In this document: positions 28,079 to 35,466 of the stretch, one piece after another
How the letters are laid out: every line of letters starts with the position of its first letter
Position numbering within the stretch: position 1 is the first letter of the stretch
Assembly: GCA_013911065.1 (NCBI GenBank)
Contig: JACERV010000014.1
Location: forward strand, 50,482 to 114,481
Direction of reading: 5' to 3'
Source: Ruminococcus sp.
Lineage (GTDB): Bacteria > Bacillota > Clostridia > Lachnospirales > Lachnospiraceae
DNA length: 64,000 nucleotides
The notes under the pieces: model-generated
Database searches by the model: none
The model's input: only the letters and a program-made list of their open reading frames with translations
What the model was told of the DNA's origin: nothing
Made by a program: the position numbers and the translations under genes

Positions 28079-28140
28079 AGTTGAAACAAAATTTCATTGA
28101 CACTCAAATTAATTGACAAAAGCATTTCAACTGATAATAT
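28079..28140 (+). promoter_or_regulatory. promoter and possible MurR operator of the MurNAc operon
   Basis: TTGACA (28113-28118) and TAATAT (28135-28140) are spaced by 16 bases. An inverted repeat with arms AGTTGAAA (28079-28086) and TTTCAACT (28125-28132) brackets the -35 and reaches the -10, which is the right place for a repressor such as the RpiR-family protein encoded downstream. The operator assignment is inferred. Confidence 0.5.
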
Positions 28141-28187
28141 GTAGTTATAAGGCCGGTTCAAACATGATTCTTGGAAGGAGAAAAAGG

Positions 28188-29126
28188 ATGGAAATTAGAC
28201 ACTATATCCAAAAGGATGAAACAGAGGTTGTTGATTTATGGAATCGAACCTGTACATTTGATGCGCTTGATGTTAAAAAGTTTCGGAGGCAGGCAATACT
28301 GGATGAGAATTTTGATGCGGATTTAAGCTGGGTTGCATTGGACAAAGGAATGGTCATCGGCTTTATTTACGGAACAAAACGAAAGTTTCCATATCTGGAG
28401 CGGGGGTTGGAACCGGAACGCGGCTGGGTCAATGTTTTGTTTGTAGACAAAGAATATCAGCACTGTGGAATTGGAACTCAATTGCTTACAAATTGTGAAA
28501 ATGCTTTAAAAGAAGCTGGCTGCAAAAATATTACCCTGGGTGCATATTCACCCAATTACTTTTTTCCTGGGGTAGATTTGGGGAATTATCCAATGGCAAT
28601 CTGCTTTTTTGAAAAAATGGGATACATTCCTCAGGAAGAGCACTATTCAATGGGAAAGAATCTTCACGGTTATCAGATTCCGGAAAGAACAATTCAAAAA
28701 CAAAAAGAGGCAGAAGAAAAAGGCTACCAATTTCTGAAATTCCGATATGAATATACCTTGGAGCTGCTGGAATTTCTGCAGATAGAATTCGGTGGCGGCT
28801 GGAAACGTAATGCATTGATTGCAATGCAAAAAGAAATTGCAGAAGATTTGATCCTGCTTGTACTAAATTGTGAAAACAAAATTTGTGGTTTTTGTATGAG
28901 GGCGATTGATGGAAATCCTATGAGGTTCGGTCCGATTGGAGTAGCGCAATCTGAAAGAAATGCTGGTATTGGAGGGATTCTTCTGGATATTCAATGCTAC
29001 GAAATGTCTAAAAAGGGAATATACAGAATGTATTTCGTAACAACAGACAAACCGGGAAGAAGATACTATGAACGGCATGGTCTGGAGGTGTTTAGAACAT
29101 TTATTTCTTACAAAAAGGAACTATAG
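28188..29126 (+). CDS. tandem GNAT N-acetyltransferase
   Basis: A 312-residue protein with two GNAT domains. The first (about 1-160) has the acetyl-CoA-binding segment VLFVDKEYQHCGIGTQLL, and the second (about 180-312) has GPIGVAQSERNAGIGGILL and a terminal RRYYERHGL. The segment FFPGVDLGNYPMAICFFEKMGY between them is typical of double-GNAT proteins found in cell-wall sugar clusters. The frame is open from 28113, but GGAGAAAAAGG precedes the ATG at 28188. Being first in the MurNAc operon, it probably acts on an amino sugar or muropeptide-derived amine; the substrate is not known. Confidence 0.82.
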   Translation: MEIRHYIQKDETEVVDLWNRTCTFDALDVKKFRRQAILDENFDADLSWVALDKGMVIGFIYGTKRKFPYLERGLEPERGWVNVLFVDKEYQHCGIGTQLLTNCENALKEAGCKNITLGAYSPNYFFPGVDLGNYPMAICFFEKMGYIPQEEHYSMGKNLHGYQIPERTIQKQKEAEEKGYQFLKFRYEYTLELLEFLQIEFGGGWKRNALIAMQKEIAEDLILLVLNCENKICGFCMRAIDGNPMRFGPIGVAQSERNAGIGGILLDIQCYEMSKKGIYRMYFVTTDKPGRRYYERHGLEVFRTFISYKKEL

Positions 29127-29162
29127 TTTGATTGTTGGATTCAGGAATGAGGAGGAAGCTTT

Positions 29163-30465
29163 ATGAGTAATCAAAAAATCGCATTAGATATTATTGCATT
29201 GCTAGGGACCAAGGAAAACTTACTTTCTGTAGAAAATTGTATGACACGTGTACGTATCAATGTAAAAGATGTTGAAAAATGTGAGGTTGAGCAACTGAAA
29301 AAGTTAGAGTATATTTTAGGAACTACAGTACAGGGAAATAATGTGCAGCTCGTTGTAGGACCGGGTAAAAGCAGTAAAATTGCAGCGGAAATTTCCGAAA
29401 TTACAGGAATTAAAAGCAGCGAGGTTGATGAAGCAGCAGTCCGAAAGGAAGAGAACCGGGAAAAGAATAATACACCGTTTAAAAGAGTACTAAAGAAGGT
29501 TGCTAGTGTATTCATTCCAATTCTGCCTGCATTTATTGCATGTGGATTGATGGTAGCAATTTATGAAGCGGGCTATGTATTTTTTCCAGGATTGGAGGAA
29601 ACTGACTTTGGTAAGATCTTATCAGCCATTGCATATTCCGTGTTTAGTATTTTGCCAATTATTGTGGGCTATAATACCGCAAAGGAATTTGGCGGTTCTC
29701 CAATTTTGGGGGCAGTATTGGCAGCAATTTTAAATACTGCCAGTATTACCGGAATTCATATCCTGGGGATTGAATGTGCAGCTGGCCGGGGTGGCGTTAT
29801 TTCTATCTTGATTGTTGCTGCAATTGGAGCAAAACTAGAGAGAATAATTCGGAAAAGAATGCCGGAAATATTGGATACATTCTTAACACCGCTTTTCACA
29901 ATTTTTATCATGACGTTTTTAGGCCTTATTATTTTCCAGCCTCTTGCAGGATTTGTATCAGATACTGTAGGTCCGGCGTTAGCTGGCTTGGCAACCCTGG
30001 TTTATCTGCCGCTGGTTATGACAGGTATGCATCACGGTCTGATTGCTGTTAACGCACAGTTAATTACTGATTTTGGTGTAACATATTTGCTTCCGGTTAC
30101 ATGTATGGCAGGTGCAGGTCAGGTAGGAGCAGCTTTTTATGTGCTTTTAAAAACCAAAAACAAACGTCTTAAAAAGGTGCAAGAATGCATTGCCGGTTGG
30201 GATGCTGGGAATTGGAGAACCTTTGATGTGGGGGGTGACGGTTCCATTAGGAAAACCATTTCTTGCTTCTTGCCTGGGCGGTGCAGTAGGTGGCAGCGCT
30301 GTGGCAATCATGCATGTGGCAGCAAAGATTCCGGAATTATCAGGACTGCAGCTTTCACTGATAACAACTAGTCCTCTTAAATATTTAATTGGTATTGCAA
30401 TCTCATACGCAGCAGGTTTTCTATTCTGTATGCTATTAGGGTTTGCAGATCCGGAAGAAGAATAA
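29163..30465 (+). pseudogene. murP: PTS IIBC component, MurP-like (N-acetylmuramate), frameshifted
   Basis: The gene encodes an N-terminal EIIB domain with phosphoacceptor C26 (ENCMTRVRINV), then a glucose-superfamily EIIC domain (SVFIPILPAFIACGLMVA; GMHHGLIAVNAQLI). In the first frame the homology stops at ECIAG (about 30197) and the frame runs to a stop at 30371. The rest of EIIC (LPVGMLGIGEPLMWGVTVP to ADPEEE) is encoded from 30190 to 30465 in a frame shifted by one. The offset equals a net loss of two bases modulo three. Fused, the parts make a normal ~430-aa transporter, and the following genes are intact. This is a real inactivation, a phase variant or a sequence error. It would import MurNAc as MurNAc-6-phosphate. 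Confidence 0.85.
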
Positions 30466-30470
30466 AGAAG

Positions 30471-31319
30471 ATGAAAAGTGTACTTATTAGATTTCAAGAA
30501 TATCAAGAGAAAGCGAGCAGTGCAGAGAGAATGGTGGTCCGGTTTATTTTAGAATATCCAAAAGAATCTTCTTCCTATACTATACATCAGTTGGCCGCTG
30601 CTTCTTTTTCATCTGCTTCAACAATCGTAAGACTATGTAAAAAAACAGGGTTTTCAGGATATAAAGAATTTCAAAAAGCGCTGATTGCGGAACTGATTAT
30701 CCGTGAAGAGAGTGATAACGCCTACAGTGAAGAAATCCAAAGGGAAGACCGGCTGGAAGAACTTATTGCAAAGATTACCTATAAGAACATCACATCCCTG
30801 GAAAAAACCAGAAAATTGATGGACGAAGCTGTGCTGGAGCAGTGTGTGGTTTTGTTAGAGCAATGTCGGAATATTTGTTTTTTTGGTATCGGTTCTTCTC
30901 TTTTGGTGGCACAGGATGCCTATATGAAATTTTTGAGAGTAGATAAGGTATGTTTTATTCATAATGATTGGCACGTGCAGCAGCTTTATGCTAAAAATAT
31001 GACCTCAAAAGATTTGGCTATTGTCATTAGCTATTCAGGTCTTACGGAAGAAATGGTTACATGTGCAAAAATTGCAAAAGAAAGAGGGGCTTCTGTAATT
31101 GCAATTACCAGGGTTGCAGATTCAAAGCTGGCACGTGTAGCGGATTATAAGCTCTATGTGGCAGCTTCTGAATTCCTGATTCGAAGCGGGGCAATGTCTT
31201 CTCGAATTTCGCAATTAAATGTTGTGGATATTTTATATACAGCATATTTAAACCGGCATTTTGAAGAGGCTGCTATACAAGTGAAGAAAACGTATATACC
31301 AAAAAACCAGGAGGAATAA
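30471..31319 (+). CDS. murR: RpiR-family transcriptional regulator (MurR-like)
   Basis: A 282-residue regulator: N-terminal RpiR helix-turn-helix (about 1-80, SYTIHQLAAASFSSASTIVRLCKKTGFSGYKEFQ) and a C-terminal SIS domain (about 125-260, ICFFGIGSSLLVAQDAYMKF, ISYSGLTEEMVTCAKIAKERGA) that binds phosphorylated sugars. Located between the MurNAc PTS and murQ, it most likely senses MurNAc-6-phosphate and controls this operon. The ATG is five bases after the IIBC stop. Confidence 0.85.
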   Translation: MKSVLIRFQEYQEKASSAERMVVRFILEYPKESSSYTIHQLAAASFSSASTIVRLCKKTGFSGYKEFQKALIAELIIREESDNAYSEEIQREDRLEELIAKITYKNITSLEKTRKLMDEAVLEQCVVLLEQCRNICFFGIGSSLLVAQDAYMKFLRVDKVCFIHNDWHVQQLYAKNMTSKDLAIVISYSGLTEEMVTCAKIAKERGASVIAITRVADSKLARVADYKLYVAASEFLIRSGAMSSRISQLNVVDILYTAYLNRHFEEAAIQVKKTYIPKNQEE

Positions 31320-31346
31320 AATCTGTACTCAGAGGAAGGGATTAAA

Positions 31347-32240
31347 ATGGAAAAAGAACAATTGCATCGGTTAAGTACGGAGATATCCAATCCAAAATCA
31401 AAAGAAATGGATACAATGGAAATTCATGAATTGTTGGTTTTAATGAATCAGGAAGATGAAAATGTAATAAAAACAGTCAGGAAAGCGATCCCGACAATCG
31501 AACAAGCGGTGAAACAAGTTATTTATGCACTAGAAAACGGAGGAAGACTAATTTATGTAGGCGCAGGAACGAGCGGAAGAATAGGGGTAATGGATGCGGT
31601 AGAATGTATTCCTACCTTTTCTACAACAGATGAAGTGATTGCAATTATGGCAGGTGGAGAAAAGGCCTTTGCCCGTGCAAATGAAGGAGCAGAAGATTCC
31701 GCGGAACTGGCCGCAAAAGACCTGGAAAACGTAAGGTTAAAAAAAGAGGATGTGGTTTTGGCTATCGCAGCCTCCGGAAGAACACCCTATTGTATTGGAG
31801 CGCTGAAGGCAGCTAAAGAAAAAGGAGCAGCTTGTATCAGTCTTGCATGCAATTATCATGCTGCTATTTCTGTTTATGCAGATATTGCAATAGAAGTAGA
31901 TGCAGGACCAGAAGTGTTAACCGGTTCTACCAGACTCAAAGCAGGAACCTGTCAAAAATTGGTTTTGAATATGATATCAACTACAGCGATGGTGGGGATT
32001 GGCAAAGTATATGGTAATCACATGGTGGATATGAAGGCTACCAATCATAAGCTGGAAGACCGTGCAAAGCGGATTATAATGGAAAGTACGCAGTGTTCAG
32101 AAAATCAAGCAGTTTTGGCATTGCAGCAGGCAGATCAATCAATAAAGACAGCAATTGTAATGCTCTTGACAGGAGCATCACGAGAAGAAGCAGAACAGAA
32201 ACTCTGTAAAACAAAAGGGTTTGTAAAAAAATGTATCTAA
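31347..32240 (+). CDS. murQ: N-acetylmuramic acid 6-phosphate etherase
   Basis: A 297-residue SIS-family lyase that cleaves the D-lactyl ether of MurNAc-6-phosphate to give GlcNAc-6-phosphate. Diagnostic motifs are STEISNPKSKEMDTMEIHEL near the start, VGAGTSGRIGVMDAVECIPTF, IMAGGEKAFARANEGAEDS, IAASGRTPYCIGALKAAKEKGA, and a C-terminal helical segment (MKATNHKLEDRAKRI). Its presence fixes the pathway of the cluster as peptidoglycan amino-sugar recycling or scavenging. Confidence 0.96.
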   Translation: MEKEQLHRLSTEISNPKSKEMDTMEIHELLVLMNQEDENVIKTVRKAIPTIEQAVKQVIYALENGGRLIYVGAGTSGRIGVMDAVECIPTFSTTDEVIAIMAGGEKAFARANEGAEDSAELAAKDLENVRLKKEDVVLAIAASGRTPYCIGALKAAKEKGAACISLACNYHAAISVYADIAIEVDAGPEVLTGSTRLKAGTCQKLVLNMISTTAMVGIGKVYGNHMVDMKATNHKLEDRAKRIIMESTQCSENQAVLALQQADQSIKTAIVMLLTGASREEAEQKLCKTKGFVKKCI

Positions 32241-32263
32241 ATAGAAAATACATGGAGATTAGT

Positions 32264-32746
32264 ATGGCTAAATTATTAAAAAAGAAAAAAGAGCATGTGA
32301 TTGGAGCGCCGGTCAAAGGAAAGGCGGTACCGTTTCAGGAGGTGAAGGATCCCATATTCAGTGAAGAGTTGCTGGGAAAGGGTATTGGAATAATTCCGAT
32401 GGATGGACAGATTTATGCACCTGCAGATGGAAAAATAGAAATGGTTTTTGATACCTTGCATGCACTAAGTATGACAACTGGAGATGGTACAGAGATTTTA
32501 ATTCATGTAGGGATTGATACAGTACAGCTAAAAGGAGATGGTTTTAAGAGCTATGTGAAGGCAGGTGACCGGGTAAAAAAAGGAGCATCGCTGCTGAGTG
32601 TGGATTTGGAAAAAGTGAAAAGAAACGGATACGATCCAGTTACGCTGATGGTGGTTTGCAATACCGGGGATTACGCGTCGGTGGAAGGTATTTCTGGAAT
32701 GGATCTTTTAGCCGGAGATGACGTACTTGTTATAAAAGAAAAATAA
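32264..32746 (+). CDS. PTS glucose-type IIA component
   Basis: A 160-residue soluble EIIA of the Crr family. It has the two active-site histidines in TLHALSMTT and the phosphoacceptor ILIHVGIDTVQLKGDGF, preceded by GIIPMDGQIYAPADGKIE. It supplies the phosphoryl group to the IIBC protein, which lacks its own IIA domain. GGAG lies six bases before the ATG at 32264; the upstream extension to 32231 overlaps murQ and is less likely. Confidence 0.93.
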   Translation: MAKLLKKKKEHVIGAPVKGKAVPFQEVKDPIFSEELLGKGIGIIPMDGQIYAPADGKIEMVFDTLHALSMTTGDGTEILIHVGIDTVQLKGDGFKSYVKAGDRVKKGASLLSVDLEKVKRNGYDPVTLMVVCNTGDYASVEGISGMDLLAGDDVLVIKEK

Positions 32747-32771
32747 AAGTAATAGAAGAGGATGTTGCAAG

Positions 32772-32834
32772 CCTTTAATTTATAGGATTTCAGACATTCT
32801 AATCAAAAAGCGATAGACGGGCTTCGAACCTGCG
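32772..32834 (-). pseudogene. degenerate tRNA-Gly 3' end with downstream flank (possible attachment site remnant)
   Basis: Bases 32809-32834 match the T-arm and acceptor 3' strand of the intact minus-strand tRNA-Gly at 38401-38426 at 24 of 26 positions (AGCGATAGACGGG identical). The similarity extends 37 bases beyond the tRNA 3' end (32772-32808 against 38363-38400), at about 80% over the first 26. The rest of the tRNA is missing. This direct repeat brackets the accessory region up to 38.4 kb. Confidence 0.75.
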
Positions 32835-32848
32835 GTCTATACCAAGAA

Positions 32849-32893
32849 ATAGTGTAAATAGGAAGTTTTAGCACATCATCTACTTTACACTAT
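32849..32893. repeat. inverted repeat next to the tRNA remnant
   Basis: ATAGTGTAAA (32849-32858) and TTTACACTAT (32884-32893) form perfect 10-bp arms separated by 25 bases. It lies just inside the island edge; role unknown. The rest of 32835-33031 holds no recognisable gene. Confidence 0.6.
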
Positions 32894-33031
32894 CGTATAT
32901 TTTTATTCTAACAGGGGTGATATAAAATTAGTCAATAATTTTGTTATTCCATCGTCAAGTGGTCAGTTATTTGCCTCTATAGAAGCAATGGATTTATCAT
33001 AAAAATCTTCATTAGCAATCTCCTTTCTGGA

Positions 33032-34603
33032 CTTCGGGCCAACTTCGAGGTGTTGACAAAGCCCTATAAATTTTAGACAAAATTTAAGTGGTGTAATTAG
33101 AGAATAAAAATTAGATAAAAAAGAAACGCTCTATGGCGTTATCCCAGACATTTTACCATCCGCTTCAGATTTAATGCCATGGCTGATAAGAGGCAGTGCT
33201 CCTCAGCTGCCTCTATCCCTCGCCTGAACAGGCCGCTTAGATTGTGGTGTGCTTTCTGTGTGGCAAAGCTGCCCTCACACCAAATCTGGCGTTCTTTGAG
33301 TATCTGACGGTGCAGGGGGCTTCCATCCCTCTCCCGTTGTATTTTCACTGCTTCCTCAAAGATATTTACACGTATCGTCCGGCTCCGTTGGCTGGCACTG
33401 ACACATTGGCTCAACATTGGACACATTTGACAGTCCTTCCGGTCAGCCCGATAGATTCGGCAGATGTTGTAATGTTCCCTTTCGAGGCTACGCAGCGTCA
33501 GTTTCTTTCCGGCGGGGCATATAAAATAATCTTTTTCTTTCTGATACTTGAAGTTTTCACGTTTAAACTCTACCTTATAAGTTGCCCCACCAGTGGCTTT
33601 AGGCGTATATAAACGGATTCCCATCTCATTCAATCTTTGGCAAATCAGGCTGGCACTGTAAGCGCTGTCCGCACTGACTGCTTTCATCTTAAGCCCCAAA
33701 TGACTGCACATATACTCAATACGTTCAAGATAGGGCTCTGAGTCATTTACATTTCCGGGTGTCACCGCCACATCCACCACGATCCCATAAGCTGCGTCCA
33801 CGCTTTGATGACTCAGATAATGCATCCCGACTGGCTTTCCCGGTCTTTTCATCATTCCCGCATCCGGATCTGTAGGGCTGATAATCCTTTGCACCTGCGA
33901 TTTTTCTTCTTTTAACCTCCCGTTACGCTGGGGCTTGATTGCGCCGCAGGTTTCCAGCCGTTCCCGTTCTCTTGCCTCATAAATGTCCAGCCGCTCCATA
34001 TAATCTGTTGTTTCATGCTCCGCCAGTATCTGTATGTTCCTTTTGAAGGATGCGTTGGCTTTTACATGAGTGGAATCGGTTAGAATGAGTTCTTCTTTTA
34101 CCAGCCCCATTTCCATGCATTGTTCTAAAACCTGCTCAAATAAGCGGCGGATTACATTCTCTCCCCGGAACCGTCTGCGCCGGTTCTGTGAGATGGTAGA
34201 GTGGTCTGGAACTCGTTCATCCAAATCCAGCCCCAGAAACCAACGGTATGCCATATTTACCTGAATCTCCTGCTCAATACGCCGTTCTGATGCTATGCCA
34301 TAGAGGAAACCAATAAGTAGATATTTTATCAGAACCACAGGATCGATGCTGGGCCGTCCGTTCTTTTTACAGTAGTAATCCTGGGTTTCTTCATAAATAA
34401 AGGAGAAATCAACCAATCTGTTCAACCTACGTAAGAAGTGGTTTTCCGGCACAAGATTTTCTATTGTAATCATATGAAATTTTATTTGTTTGTTTTCCGT
34501 CCGTGTCATCATAAGTAAGCCCTCCCTTTTTTTCATATATTTATTTTATCATAAGGAAGGGAATAATACAGGTCTTTGTCAACACCTCGAACTTGGCCCG
34601 AAG
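33032..34603. mobile_element. IS1182-family insertion sequence
   Basis: The element is delimited by ~30-bp inverted repeats beginning CTTCGGGCCAA at 33032-33061 and its inverse at 34574-34603, with one internal mismatch (C against G). It contains one transposase gene on the minus strand. Length ~1.57 kb is typical. The bases directly outside the two ends (TTCTGGA and TTGCACA) do not match, so no target duplication is visible. Confidence 0.88.
33139..34512 (-). CDS. IS1182-family transposase
   Basis: A 457-residue DDE transposase. The N-terminal domain is the family-type IPENLVPENHFLRRL-like segment (here ENLVPENHFLRRLNRLVD) followed by GRPSIDPVVLIKYLLIGFLYG. The catalytic region shows LTDSTHVKA (first Asp), VSADSAYSA (second Asp) and WCEGSFATQKAHHNL (Glu). 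Start at 34512 is favoured by GGGAGG eight bases upstream, over an in-frame extension of eight codons. The frame is intact, so the element could still be active. Confidence 0.93.
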   Translation of the reverse strand: MMTRTENKQIKFHMITIENLVPENHFLRRLNRLVDFSFIYEETQDYYCKKNGRPSIDPVVLIKYLLIGFLYGIASERRIEQEIQVNMAYRWFLGLDLDERVPDHSTISQNRRRRFRGENVIRRLFEQVLEQCMEMGLVKEELILTDSTHVKANASFKRNIQILAEHETTDYMERLDIYEARERERLETCGAIKPQRNGRLKEEKSQVQRIISPTDPDAGMMKRPGKPVGMHYLSHQSVDAAYGIVVDVAVTPGNVNDSEPYLERIEYMCSHLGLKMKAVSADSAYSASLICQRLNEMGIRLYTPKATGGATYKVEFKRENFKYQKEKDYFICPAGKKLTLRSLEREHYNICRIYRADRKDCQMCPMLSQCVSASQRSRTIRVNIFEEAVKIQRERDGSPLHRQILKERQIWCEGSFATQKAHHNLSGLFRRGIEAAEEHCLLSAMALNLKRMVKCLG

Positions 34604-35031
34604 TTGCACAAGGTCTTGTCCCAAAAGTGAGTAAATAAAAAGACACCAATCCGAGAAAAACCTCGAACGGTGTCGTATGAAAAATGGGCACAGTAGCCGC
34701 CCATTTTTTGATATGATTTTTTGAAAGTATATAGCCTTAGAACATCAGCTATGCCAAGCCGTCACTATGCGGTGACGGCCCCTCATTAATACAAAAATGC
34801 GGCTTTGGATACATTGGAATCCTCCATTTCCCAAGCCGCTTAACTAAAATAGGGCGCACTTATTACGCCCCCTGCAATTTTCTTTTTGAAAACAACAGCA
34901 GCAGCTTTGATTTTATCTCAAAACCGCTGTCTGGCTTCTTTATGCAATTACAGCACAACGAAACATCTGCCATAACTACGTTTTTTTATTTACCGTAGGG
35001 CAGATAATTTCTTGTATTCGACTAAGTATGT
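34604..35031. other. gene-poor stretch between the IS and marR with small hairpins
   Basis: No substantial gene is seen. Short inverted repeats occur (GACACC/GGTGTC, GGGC/GCCC followed by T6, CCGTCAC/GTGACGG, GGCTT/AAGCC). On the minus strand there are two tiny open frames: 34749-34814 (21 codons, GGAGG at good spacing, starts MYPKPHFC) and 34863-34973 (36 codons, starts MADVSLCCNC, no clear ribosome site). They may be leader or debris peptides; neither is recognised. Confidence 0.4.
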
Positions 35032-35454
35032 CTATTGCTTTTCTGCGTATAAGTTCGTAATTTTTTTGCACATCATTGAAAAAGCGTGTACTTCATCCTC
35101 TGTTAATGCTTCTTCAATTAGGTTCATAATTTCATTTCCAAAATCCTCAACACGATTTAAAAAAGTTTTCCCTTCTTTGGTAAGAACAATATTGTAAGAG
35201 CGGCGGTCATTCGTCTGCCTTTCCTGAATAATATACTTTTTTTCCAACAAACGCTTTGTTAATTTTGAAATACCAGATTGTGAGATACCTCTCATTTCAG
35301 CAAGTTCTTTTGTAGTTTTCGCCCCCTGCTTATTCAATGTATCGAGTATATAGTATTGTGCCGTTGAAACACCCTCAACATTGAACCGATTTGAATCTGA
35401 TACAATCATGCATTGAAAGGGAACATAACTTTCCTCTAATTCTTTTATAGTCAT
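35032..35454 (-). CDS. MarR-family transcriptional regulator
   Basis: A 140-residue winged-helix regulator: SVSTAQYYILDTLNKQGAK-type helix, recognition region TTKELAEMRGISQSGISKLTKRLLEKKYI, and wing ERQTNDRRSYNIVLTKEG. It starts 12 bases after the stop of the UvrA-like gene with AGGAGG upstream, so the two form an operon. It probably autoregulates the pair through the inverted repeat before the UvrA-like gene and senses a drug-like compound. Confidence 0.9.
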   Translation of the reverse strand: MTIKELEESYVPFQCMIVSDSNRFNVEGVSTAQYYILDTLNKQGAKTTKELAEMRGISQSGISKLTKRLLEKKYIIQERQTNDRRSYNIVLTKEGKTFLNRVEDFGNEIMNLIEEALTEDEVHAFSMMCKKITNLYAEKQ

Positions 35455-35466
35455 TAAGTCAACCTC

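Noticed and set aside
33032..34603. Target-site duplication around the IS
   Set aside because: Bases flanking the two inverted repeats (TTCTGGA and TTGCACA) do not match.
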